The position numbers were made by a program, and so were the translations under genes. A DNA stretch of 64,000 nucleotides from Rhizobium sp. PP-CC-3A-592. GTDB taxonomy: Bacteria > Pseudomonadota > Alphaproteobacteria > Rhizobiales > Rhizobiaceae. Positions 1 to 8,359 of this stretch are shown here, in pieces (the first letter of the stretch is position 1; each line of letters starts with the position of its first letter). The DNA lies in the NCBI RefSeq assembly GCF_003217095.1, contig NZ_QJSR01000004.1, forward strand, positions 310,001 to 374,000, read 5' to 3'. Below the pieces are notes generated by a model that was given only the letters and a program-made list of their open reading frames with translations, ran no database searches and was not told the DNA's origin.

Positions 1-3000
1 CGCGTCATCAACCTCTCGGTCCTCGCCCGCGACATCCAGAAGCTGTCGCTCAACCTCGACCACGAGGTGAAAAGCGGCGCCAGCGGCGAAGTCGTCAAGT
101 GGTCGGGCCTGCTCGTCCAGACCTGCGAAGCGCACATCGCCGACAGCGTCTTCGACCTCGGCGCCATCGACGCGCTGCGCCAGCGCCTCATCGTGCTGCG
201 CGACCGCAGCCGCGACATCGCCTTCTCGATGGACTTCACGTTCCTTTTCCGCAAAGAACGTCGCCTGCTCTCGATCGGCTACCGCGTCAACAGTGGTGAG
301 CTCGACGAAGCCTGCTACGACCTTCTCGCCTCGGAATGCCGCCTGACCAGCCTGTTTGCCATCGCCAAGGGCGACCTGCCGACGGAGCACTGGTACAAGC
401 TCGGCCGTCCGGTCGTGCCGATCGGCGCGCGCGGTGCGCTGGTCTCCTGGTCCGGCTCGATGTTCGAATATCTGATGCCCCCGCTCGTCATGCAGGAGCG
501 CCAGGGCGGCATTCTCAACCAGACGAACAATCTGATCGTGCGCGAGCAGATGAACCATGGCCGTCGTCTCGGAACCCCGTGGGGTATCTCCGAAGCCGCC
601 TTCAACGCGCGCGACCATGAGCTGACCTACCAGTACACCAACTTCGGCGTGCCATCGCTCGGCCTGAAGCGCGGTCTTGGCCAGAACGCCGTCATCGCGC
701 CCTACGCCTCGATCCTCGCCAGCATGTACGATCCGAAAGCCGCGCTTGCCAACCTCGATCGTCTGCGTGGCTTCGGAGCGCTGGGCGTGTACGGCTTCTA
801 CGACTCGGTCGACTTCACGCCGACCCGCGTTCCCGAAGGCAAGACCTGCGCGGTCGTGCGCAACTACTATGCGCACCACCATGGCATGTCGATCGCCGCG
901 GTCGCCAACGTGGTCTTCAATGGCCGCCTGCGCGAGTGGTTCCACGCCGATCCGGTCATCGAGGCCGCCGAACTCCTGCTGCAGGAAAAGGCGCCGCGCG
1001 ATATCCCGATCATAAACGCCAAGCGGGAGCCGGAAGCTCTCGGCAAGGGCCAGGAAGACTTGCTCCGCCCCGAAGTCCGCGTCGTCAAGAACCCGCTCGC
1101 CAAGGACCGCGAGACCGTGTTCCTGTCGAACGGCCATTATGCAATCATGCTGACCGCCGTCGGCTCCGGTTACTCGCGCTGGAACGGCCAGACCGTCGTA
1201 CGCTGGAAGCCGGATCCGGTTGAGGATCGCACCGGCACCTTCATCTTCCTGCGTGACACCGCAACCGGTGACTGGTGGTCCGCCACCGCCGAGCCGCGCC
1301 GTGCGGAAGGCGAGAAGGCAACGACCCGCTTCGGTGACGACAAGGCCGAGTTCATCAAGATCGTCGGCGACCTCACCAGCGAGGTCGAGGTCATCGTCGC
1401 GACGGAGCACGACGCCGAAGGCCGCCGCGTGACGCTCGTCAACACCGGCTCGGAGGACCGCTTCATCGAAGTGACTTCCTATGCCGAACCGGTGCTGACA
1501 ACGGACGACACGGATAACGCGCATCCGCTCTTTGCCAAGATGTTCCTGAAGACGGAAATCGACGCCAAGGGCGACCTTATTCGCGTGATGCGCAACAAAC
1601 GCACGCCAAGCGAGCCCGACATGCAGGTCGCGCACCTGATCGTCGACAATGCCGGCACCGACCGTCCGACGGAGGTCGAGACCGATCGCCGCCGCTTTAT
1701 CGGCGAAGGCCGCACGCTGGCGGAGGCCCGCGCCTTCGACGGCGATGTCAGCCTCTCCGGCACATCGGGCTTCACGCTCGATCCGGTCATGGCGCTGCGC
1801 CGCACCGTACGCGTGCCCGCCGGCAAGAAGGTGAGCGTCATCTTCTGGACGATCGCTGCACCCAACCGCGCAGACATCGATCGCGCCGTCGAGCGCTACC
1901 GCCACCCGGACAGCTTTAGCCATGAGATGATCCATGCGTGGACGCGCAGCCAGGTGCAGATGCGCCATGTCGGCGTGACCTCGCAGGAAGCCGCCAGCTT
2001 CCAGATCCTCGGCCGCTACCTCGTCTATCCCGACATGCAGCTGCGTGCGGACACGGCGACGGTGCGCGCCGGCCTCGGTCCGCAGTCGGCCCTCTGGCCG
2101 CTTGCGATCTCCGGCGATTTCCCGATCTTTACCGTCCGCATCAACGACGATGTCGATATGGGCATCGCCCGCGAAGCCCTGCGCGCGCAGGAATATATGC
2201 GCGCCCGCGGCGTCACCGCCGATCTGGTGATCATCAATGAGCGCGCCGCGTCCTATGCACAGGACATGCAGCACGCGATCGACAGCATGTGCGAGAACCT
2301 GCGTCTGCGCGGCCAGTCCGATGGTGCGCGCCAACACGTTTTTGCTGTCCGGCGCGATATCATGGAAGCCGAGACATGGGCGGCGCTGTTGTCCGCCTCG
2401 CGCGCCGTCTTCCATGCCCGCAACGGCAAGATCTCCGACCAGATGGCCCGTGCCGAAGCCCTCTATTCGACGCCGAGCATCAAGAAGGACAAGCCGGCCA
2501 CCGGCTCCGTGCCGCTGCTCGCTGCCCCGACCGTGACCGATGCCGCACCCGCCACGATTTCCGGCGACGGCCTCGACTTCTGGAACGGCTATGGCGGCTT
2601 CTCCACGGATGGTCGCGAATACGTCACGCGCCTGCGCGGTGGCGAGGCGACGCCGCATCCGTGGATCAACGTCATCTCCAACGATATCTTCGGCTTCCAT
2701 GTCTCGGCCGAAGGCTCGGCCTTCACCTGGAGCCGCAATTCGCGCGACTACCAGCTCACGTCTTGGACCAACGATCCGGTCGGCAACCGCCCCGGAGAGG
2801 CGATCTTCATCAAGGACATGACCAGCGGTTCGGTCGTCACCCCCTATGGCGCGCTCTCGCGTCGCAAGGATGTGACCTTCGAAACCCGCCACGGTCTCGG
2901 CGTCTCTACCTTCTCGAGCGTTCAGGACGGTCTGACGGTGGAAGCCACGCAGACCGTGCATCGCACGCTGCCCGTCAAATACACCCGCCTGCGCCTGACG

Positions 3001-4938
3001 AACAGCGCCGGCGAGGCCCGTCGCCTGCGCCTGTACGGCTATGTCGAGTGGGTGCTCGGCAACAACCGCGCCCGCACCGCGCCCTTCGTCGTCAGCCATT
3101 ATGACGAAGTCGCGGAAATGATGTCGGCGAGCAACCCCTACAGCATCGACTATGCAGGGCGGACAGCCTACCTCGCCGTCAGCGAAACCCCGGCAAGCTT
3201 CACCGCAAGCCGCCGGGAATTCCTCGGCCGCACCGGTGGCATCCTTGCGCCGCAGGCCGTGGTCGATGGTGCCATGCTCACCGGCAGCTCGGACATTGAC
3301 GGCGATGCTTGCGCTGCGCTCTCGCTCGACGTCACCCTGAAGCCGGGCGAAACCCGCGATCTCGTCTTCTACATCGGCGACAGCGACAACCGGGCCCAGG
3401 CGCTCGAACATCTGGAAGCCGCCAAGGCCGAAACGTTCGATGCCGTTCTGGAAGCATCAACCGCCTTCTGGGAAGCCTTCACCGGCGTCTTGGAAATCGA
3501 GACCCCGGACAAGGCGTTCAACAACCTCGTCAACAGATGGCTCCCCTATCAGAGCCTTGGATGCCGGATTCTCGCCCGCTCGGCTTTCTATCAGGCAAGC
3601 GGCGCCTTCGGCTTCCGCGATCAGCTGCAGGATACACTGGCCTTCATCGTGCACCGGCCGGAACTGGCGCGGACGCAGATTCTCAATGCTGCTGCCCGGC
3701 AGTTTGCGGAAGGCGACGTGCTGCATTGGTGGCTGCCGGGGTCCGGCGCTGGCGTGCGCACGCTGATCTCCGACGATGTCGTCTGGCTCGGCCACGCCAC
3801 GCAGCATTATTGCGAGGTAACCGGCACCACGGACATTCTGGACGAGACCATTCCCTTCATCGAGGGGGCGGCGCTCGAGCCCGGCCAGCACGACAGCTTC
3901 TTCCAGCCGAAGGTCTCGGAAACCACCGCAAGCCTTTACGAGCATTGCGCCCGGGCTCTCGACCTCGCCATCAAGCGGACCGGCGAAAACGGCCTGCCGT
4001 TGATCCTCGGCGGCGACTGGAACGACGGCATGAACCGTGTCGGCATCGAAGGTCGCGGCACCAGCGTTTGGCTCGGCTGGTTCCTCGCCTCTACCCTGCG
4101 CGCCTTCACGGGCATCGCAGAGGCGCGCGGCGATAGCGCCCGCGTCATCGCCTGGACCGCCCATCTCGAAAGCCTCAAGCAGGCGCTGGAGACGGCAGGC
4201 TGGGACGGCACGCACTATCGCCGCGGTTACTATGACGACGGCACGCCGCTCGGCTCGGCCACGTCAGACGAATGCCGCATCGACTCGATTGCCCAGTCCT
4301 GGAGCGTGCTGTCAGGCGAAGGCGATCCGGCCCGCGCCACGCAGGCCATGGATGCGGTGCTCTCCGAGCTTGCCGATGACGAACATCGCCTGATCCGCCT
4401 GTTCACCCCGCCGCTCTCCGGCACCGAGCAGGACCCGGGCTACATCAAGGCCTATCCGCCCGGCGTCCGTGAAAACGGCGGGCAGTACACCCATGCAGCC
4501 ACGTGGGTCGTACTGGCGCTCGCCCGCCTGAAGCGCGGCGACGATGCCTGGAAGGCCTTCCAGATGCTGAACCCTGTGACCCATGCGCTGAACCGCGAAG
4601 ACGCCAATGTCTATCGGGTGGAGCCCTATGTCGTGGCAGCCGACGTCTACGGCCATGGCGACCTGACCGGCCGTGGCGGCTGGACCTGGTACACCGGCTC
4701 GGCCGCCTGGCTCTACCGCGTAGCCGTGGAAGGGATCCTCGGCCTGCGCAAGGAAGGCGAACGCCTGATCGTCGATCCCGCCCTTCCCTCGGAGTGGCAG
4801 GGCTTCAAGGCCCGGCTGACCATCGACGGCAAAGTGCACGAGATCGCCGTCGCCAGAAGCGGTGACGATAATGGTGCGTTTGAAGTTACGGTTGATACGA
4901 CTGTCACAAAAAACGCGCATGATGGCGTTTTGCTCTAG
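1..4938 (+). CDS. ndvB: Cyclic beta-1,2-glucan synthase, C-terminal part (5' truncated by window)
   Basis: The frame is open from base 1, so the gene starts upstream; 1,645 codons are present. NdvB/ChvB is an inner-membrane protein of about 2,800 residues that makes, elongates, trims and cyclises the periplasmic beta-1,2-glucan needed for hypo-osmotic adaptation and host interaction. What remains is the soluble C-terminal half. It begins in a glycoamylase-like domain (SWSGSMFEYLMPP near nt 450; YYAHHHGMS near nt 860). Two beta-sandwich segments follow (nt 1100-2000 and 2570-3450), then a GH94 phosphorylase-like (alpha/alpha)6 domain with GGDWNDGM near nt 4010, which contains the expected catalytic Asp. 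No membrane segments lie in this part. The GH94 domain is known to control chain length in this family. Family call is firm; ndvB versus chvB is only a naming choice. Confidence 0.96.
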   Translation, partial: RVINLSVLARDIQKLSLNLDHEVKSGASGEVVKWSGLLVQTCEAHIADSVFDLGAIDALRQRLIVLRDRSRDIAFSMDFTFLFRKERRLLSIGYRVNSGELDEACYDLLASECRLTSLFAIAKGDLPTEHWYKLGRPVVPIGARGALVSWSGSMFEYLMPPLVMQERQGGILNQTNNLIVREQMNHGRRLGTPWGISEAAFNARDHELTYQYTNFGVPSLGLKRGLGQNAVIAPYASILASMYDPKAALANLDRLRGFGALGVYGFYDSVDFTPTRVPEGKTCAVVRNYYAHHHGMSIAAVANVVFNGRLREWFHADPVIEAAELLLQEKAPRDIPIINAKREPEALGKGQEDLLRPEVRVVKNPLAKDRETVFLSNGHYAIMLTAVGSGYSRWNGQTVVRWKPDPVEDRTGTFIFLRDTATGDWWSATAEPRRAEGEKATTRFGDDKAEFIKIVGDLTSEVEVIVATEHDAEGRRVTLVNTGSEDRFIEVTSYAEPVLTTDDTDNAHPLFAKMFLKTEIDAKGDLIRVMRNKRTPSEPDMQVAHLIVDNAGTDRPTEVETDRRRFIGEGRTLAEARAFDGDVSLSGTSGFTLDPVMALRRTVRVPAGKKVSVIFWTIAAPNRADIDRAVERYRHPDSFSHEMIHAWTRSQVQMRHVGVTSQEAASFQILGRYLVYPDMQLRADTATVRAGLGPQSALWPLAISGDFPIFTVRINDDVDMGIAREALRAQEYMRARGVTADLVIINERAASYAQDMQHAIDSMCENLRLRGQSDGARQHVFAVRRDIMEAETWAALLSASRAVFHARNGKISDQMARAEALYSTPSIKKDKPATGSVPLLAAPTVTDAAPATISGDGLDFWNGYGGFSTDGREYVTRLRGGEATPHPWINVISNDIFGFHVSAEGSAFTWSRNSRDYQLTSWTNDPVGNRPGEAIFIKDMTSGSVVTPYGALSRRKDVTFETRHGLGVSTFSSVQDGLTVEATQTVHRTLPVKYTRLRLTNSAGEARRLRLYGYVEWVLGNNRARTAPFVVSHYDEVAEMMSASNPYSIDYAGRTAYLAVSETPASFTASRREFLGRTGGILAPQAVVDGAMLTGSSDIDGDACAALSLDVTLKPGETRDLVFYIGDSDNRAQALEHLEAAKAETFDAVLEASTAFWEAFTGVLEIETPDKAFNNLVNRWLPYQSLGCRILARSAFYQASGAFGFRDQLQDTLAFIVHRPELARTQILNAAARQFAEGDVLHWWLPGSGAGVRTLISDDVVWLGHATQHYCEVTGTTDILDETIPFIEGAALEPGQHDSFFQPKVSETTASLYEHCARALDLAIKRTGENGLPLILGGDWNDGMNRVGIEGRGTSVWLGWFLASTLRAFTGIAEARGDSARVIAWTAHLESLKQALETAGWDGTHYRRGYYDDGTPLGSATSDECRIDSIAQSWSVLSGEGDPARATQAMDAVLSELADDEHRLIRLFTPPLSGTEQDPGYIKAYPPGVRENGGQYTHAATWVVLALARLKRGDDAWKAFQMLNPVTHALNREDANVYRVEPYVVAADVYGHGDLTGRGGWTWYTGSAAWLYRVAVEGILGLRKEGERLIVDPALPSEWQGFKARLTIDGKVHEIAVARSGDDNGAFEVTVDTTVTKNAHDGVLL

Positions 4939-4947
4939 CAACCAATG

Positions 4948-4981
4948 GCAGACCGGCCCGGTCGAACCCGGGCCGGTCTGC
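4948..4981 (+). terminator. Strong GC hairpin after ndvB
   Basis: A near-perfect inverted repeat (GCAGACCGGCCCGG / CCCGGGCCGGTCTGC) starts 10 nt after the ndvB stop. No U-tract follows, so it is either a weak terminator, an RNA 3' stabiliser, or a partial block between ndvB and the opgC-like gene. Confidence 0.45.
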
Positions 4982-5035
4982 AAAGAAGCCTGAACGATAT
5001 CGGCGAGGTTGAGGGGCTGGGGCGCCAAGATCCGC

Positions 5036-6271
5036 ATGAGACCTCGAATGCTTCATGATACGCCTCCGGTGCTGCGCACCGCTCCTCCGACCCTTCTGCA
5101 GCCCTTGCTGCAGCCGGTGTCTGCGTCAACGCCCAGTGTAACACCCCTTCTGGCGTCCTCTCGGTCACCCGTTCCGGGAGAGCGCGACACGCGGCTGGAT
5201 ACCTATCGGGCCATCTGCCTGTTGATGATCTTCATCAACCATGTGCCGGGCCAGTATCTCGAATATCTGACGACGAAAAACTTCGGCTTCTCGGATTCGG
5301 CCGAAGCCTTCGTGCTGATCTCGGGTCTTTCGGCCGGCCTTGCCTATGGGCGGAAGTTCCTGCCCGGCAACCGGCTGGCGCTCAGCCTGCGCATCTGGCG
5401 CCGTGCCTTCACGCTCTACATCGCCCACATCATGTCGAGCATCATCACGCTCGCGATCTTTGCGGGCGGTGCGCTCTATTTCCACCGGCAGGATCTGATC
5501 AGCGAGATCAACATCCGCCCCCTGGTCGACAACACGGAGCAGGGCGTGGTGGCGATGGTGCTGCTCGGCCACCAGTTCGGCTACAACAACATCCTCTCCA
5601 TGTATGCGGTGATGTTCCTCATGCTTCCGGGCATGCTGCTCCTGCAGAAGATCGGTCCCACCCTTCTCCTGGGCGTCTCGGCGCTGGTCTGGCTCCTCGC
5701 CGGCATCTTCCACATTGTGCCAATCAATTTCCTCGACCATAACTACTGGTTCCTGAACCCCTTTTCATGGCAATTCCTGTTTGCCATCGGCCTCGTCGCC
5801 ATGATGCGCAGTCGCGAGGGCCTCTCCCTGCCGCGCCACCCCGCCCTCATCTCGGTCGCGGCGCTCTATGTCGGCGTCTCCTTCGCCTGGGTGCTGTTCT
5901 CCTGGTGGTCGATCGATTTCTCCCACGGCCTCCCCGCTGTACTCACCGGCTTCGACAAGACCTTTCTGTCGCTGACCCGCCTCCTCCACGTTCTCGCGCT
6001 CGGTTATCTCCTGGCCATCACCCCCGTCTTCAACCGGCTGTCGCGTCTGCGTCTCGATCACCCCTTGGTCATGATCGGCCGCCACTCGCTGCCCGTCTTC
6101 ATCTTCGGGACGATCCTTGCGATGATCGGCCAGGTCCTGCTGTTCGTCACCGGCAAGGACCCGATCATCGGCACCCTGTTCGTGATGGTCGGCATCGCGC
6201 TCCATTTCGCCTATGCCCGCTATCTCGACTGGCTCGGCGGCCTCTCCACCGCCGCGCCGCTCAAAACCTGA
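5036..6271 (+). CDS. opgC: OpgC-family membrane protein (glucan succinyltransferase-like)
   Basis: About 411 residues with roughly ten hydrophobic segments. The N-terminal signature RLDTYRAICLLMIFINHVPG, followed by FGFSDSAEAFVLISG, is the typical start of OpgC-domain proteins (acyltransferase-3-like fold). Family members add succinyl groups to osmoregulated periplasmic glucans in the inner membrane. The gene follows ndvB directly on the same strand, so cyclic beta-1,2-glucan is the likely substrate; that is inference from context. The start is uncertain: ATG at 5036 is chosen, ATG at 5048 and an upstream TTG at 5009 are also in frame, and no clear Shine-Dalgarno sequence separates them. The first 50 residues are Pro/Ser/Thr-rich and probably cytoplasmic. 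Confidence 0.85.
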   Translation: MRPRMLHDTPPVLRTAPPTLLQPLLQPVSASTPSVTPLLASSRSPVPGERDTRLDTYRAICLLMIFINHVPGQYLEYLTTKNFGFSDSAEAFVLISGLSAGLAYGRKFLPGNRLALSLRIWRRAFTLYIAHIMSSIITLAIFAGGALYFHRQDLISEINIRPLVDNTEQGVVAMVLLGHQFGYNNILSMYAVMFLMLPGMLLLQKIGPTLLLGVSALVWLLAGIFHIVPINFLDHNYWFLNPFSWQFLFAIGLVAMMRSREGLSLPRHPALISVAALYVGVSFAWVLFSWWSIDFSHGLPAVLTGFDKTFLSLTRLLHVLALGYLLAITPVFNRLSRLRLDHPLVMIGRHSLPVFIFGTILAMIGQVLLFVTGKDPIIGTLFVMVGIALHFAYARYLDWLGGLSTAAPLKT

Positions 6272-6369
6272 CATGACAGGTCTTATTCTTGGCGCGACGG
6301 CATTTTCCTGTCGGACGACATGCGGTAAGGAACCCGCAATCCGATTTATCAAAGCCATGGGAGGCCTTC

Positions 6370-7482
6370 TTGTCCACGCGCACACTTTTCCTTCTGCCGG
6401 GTGACGGCATCGGTCCGGAAGCCATGGCCGAGGTCGTCAAGATCATCGACCACATGAATATGGAAGCCGGCGCCGGGTTCGTCACGGACACGGGTCTCGT
6501 CGGCGGTTCGGCCTATGACGCTCATGGCGCCGCCATATCGGATGCCGACATGGCGAAGGCCATGGCAGCCGATGCCGTGCTCTTCGGCGCCGTCGGCGGC
6601 CCGAAGTGGGACGACGTGCCCTACGAGGCACGCCCCGAAGCCGGCCTCCTGCGCCTGCGCAAGGACATGCAGCTGTTTGCAAACCTGCGCCCCGCCATCT
6701 GCTATCCCGCGCTCTCGGCCGCATCGTCGCTGAAGCCCGAGCTGGTCGAAGGCCTCGACATCCTCATCGTGCGCGAACTGACGGGCGGCGTTTATTTCGG
6801 CGAGCCGAAGGAGATCATCGACCTCGGCAACGGGCAGAAGCGCGGCATCGACACGCAGGTCTACGACACCTACGAGATCGAACGCATTGCCGGCGTCGCG
6901 TTCGAGCTCGCCCGAACCCGCTCGAACCGCGTCTGCTCCATGGAAAAGCGCAACGTCATGAAGTCGGGCGTGCTGTGGAATCAGGTCGTCACCGCGATCC
7001 ACAAGGACAAGTATTCCGACGTACAGCTGGACCACATGCTGGCTGACGCCGGCGGCATGCAGCTGGTGCGCCAGCCCAAGCAGTTCGACGTCATCGTCAC
7101 CGACAACCTGTTCGGCGACATGCTGTCGGATGTCGCCTCCATGCTGACCGGCTCGCTCGGCATGCTGCCTTCCGCCTCGCTCGGCGCGCCCGACGAGACG
7201 ACGGGCAAGCGCAAGGCGATGTACGAGCCCGTACACGGCTCGGCTCCCGATATTGCCGGCCGCGGCATCGCCAACCCGATCGCGATGATCGCGTCGTTTG
7301 CCATGTGCCTACGCTACTCGTTCAACATGATTGCGGAAGCCGACCGTCTGGAAAAGGCGATCGCCAACGTGCTTGATCAGGGCATCCGCACCGGCGACAT
7401 CATGGCGCCAGGCGCTCGCCAGGTCGGCACGACCGAGATGGGCGACGCCATCCTGGCCGAGTTCAAGGCACTTTCGGCCTGA
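6370..7482 (+). CDS. leuB: 3-isopropylmalate dehydrogenase
   Basis: 370 residues, the usual length of rhizobial LeuB. It catalyses NAD-dependent oxidative decarboxylation of 3-isopropylmalate in leucine biosynthesis. The N-terminus [17 protein letters not shown] and the signature [20 protein letters not shown] are characteristic of the isocitrate/isopropylmalate dehydrogenase family. The start is a TTG at 6370, preceded by GGGAGG at 6359-6364 with a 5-nt spacer; no in-frame ATG fits the family N-terminus. leuC and leuD are not in the window, as is usual for scattered leu genes in rhizobia. Confidence 0.97.
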   Translation: MSTRTLFLLPGDGIGPEAMAEVVKIIDHMNMEAGAGFVTDTGLVGGSAYDAHGAAISDADMAKAMAADAVLFGAVGGPKWDDVPYEARPEAGLLRLRKDMQLFANLRPAICYPALSAASSLKPELVEGLDILIVRELTGGVYFGEPKEIIDLGNGQKRGIDTQVYDTYEIERIAGVAFELARTRSNRVCSMEKRNVMKSGVLWNQVVTAIHKDKYSDVQLDHMLADAGGMQLVRQPKQFDVIVTDNLFGDMLSDVASMLTGSLGMLPSASLGAPDETTGKRKAMYEPVHGSAPDIAGRGIANPIAMIASFAMCLRYSFNMIAEADRLEKAIANVLDQGIRTGDIMAPGARQVGTTEMGDAILAEFKALSA

Positions 7483-7502
7483 TATCACTCGTGAAGAGCT
7501 AG

Positions 7503-7541
7503 GAAAATGCCTCGGCTCCGCACGGAGATCGGGGCATTTTC
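7503..7541 (+). terminator. Terminator-like hairpin after leuB
   Basis: Inverted repeat GAAAATGCC / GGCATTTTC with a second inner stem (CTCCG / CGGAG), 20 nt after the leuB stop and ending in TTTTC. It probably ends the leuB transcript. Confidence 0.6.
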
Positions 7542-7602
7542 ATGTCAGGTGGTTGACTTCAGCGAATGTGAAAATACGTCTCGCGGGATCGAAAGGACCA
7601 TC

Positions 7603-8301
7603 ATGAACAAGCCGATATCCTCCTCCGTCTGGCTGCTGCTCGGCGCCATCTTCCTCGTCGTCGCGCTCGTGCCCTTCGATCCGCACCTGTCGCAATCGGC
7701 GCAGGCGCTGCCGGAACCCTTCGTCGCCTTCAATGCCCGCATCACGGATTTCGGCACCTTCGCTTGGATGATCTACGGCTCGGCGACCCTGGTCATCATC
7801 GCTTACATCCTCGCGCGCGTCGTCAGCAGCCACGGCTTCGCCGAGAAGGCGAGGGCGGCGCGGCGCCTGTCGCTCTACTTCCTCGTGACGATCGGCACGG
7901 CGAGCGCCGTGGTGCATATCCTCAAATTCATCATAGGCCGCGCCCGGCCGGAGGCCTTTTCCGATCTCGGCGCCTATAGCCTGACGCCCTTTGCCTCCGA
8001 ATGGCTGTTCCAGAGCTTCCCCTCGGGTCACTCGGCGGCCGTCGGCTCCTTCTTCGGCGCCTTCGCCATGCTGGCGCCGCGCCTGCGGATCCTCTTTGCG
8101 CTCGGCGCGCTCACCATCGGCGTCACTCGCGTCGTCGTCGGCGCGCATTATCCGAGCGACGTGGCCGCCGGCCTGCTGGTCGGTCTGTGGAGCGCCCTGA
8201 TGATCGCCTTCCTCTTTGCCCGGCAGAACTGGGTGTTCCGGCTCGACGACAGGGGCTGGCCAAGACCCAAGACGCAGTTTCCGACCCACGAGAACGTCTG
8301 A
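7603..8301 (+). CDS. PAP2-family phosphatase, membrane-bound
   Basis: 232 residues. The three phosphatase motifs of the PAP2 superfamily are present: KFIIGRARPE, PSGHSAAVGSF (catalytic His after SG) and TRVVVGAHYPSD. Five or six hydrophobic segments surround them. Family members dephosphorylate undecaprenyl diphosphate, phosphatidic acid or phosphatidylglycerol phosphate on the outer face of the inner membrane; the substrate here cannot be read from sequence. ATG 7603 is preceded by GAAAGGA (7591-7597) and opens directly into the first membrane segment. Its own transcript is likely, because a terminator lies on each side. Confidence 0.9.
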   Translation: MNKPISSSVWLLLGAIFLVVALVPFDPHLSQSAQALPEPFVAFNARITDFGTFAWMIYGSATLVIIAYILARVVSSHGFAEKARAARRLSLYFLVTIGTASAVVHILKFIIGRARPEAFSDLGAYSLTPFASEWLFQSFPSGHSAAVGSFFGAFAMLAPRLRILFALGALTIGVTRVVVGAHYPSDVAAGLLVGLWSALMIAFLFARQNWVFRLDDRGWPRPKTQFPTHENV

Positions 8302-8307
8302 CGAAAA

Positions 8308-8333
8308 AACCCGGCGAGGTGGCCCGCCGGGTT
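8308..8333. terminator. Bidirectional terminator between PAP2 gene and MFS transporter
   Basis: AACCCGGCG / CGCCGGGTT hairpin, with an A-run before it that gives a U-tract on the minus strand. It sits between convergent genes. Confidence 0.65.
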
Positions 8334-8359
8334 CGTATCTCCTGGGATGAGGGTCTCGC

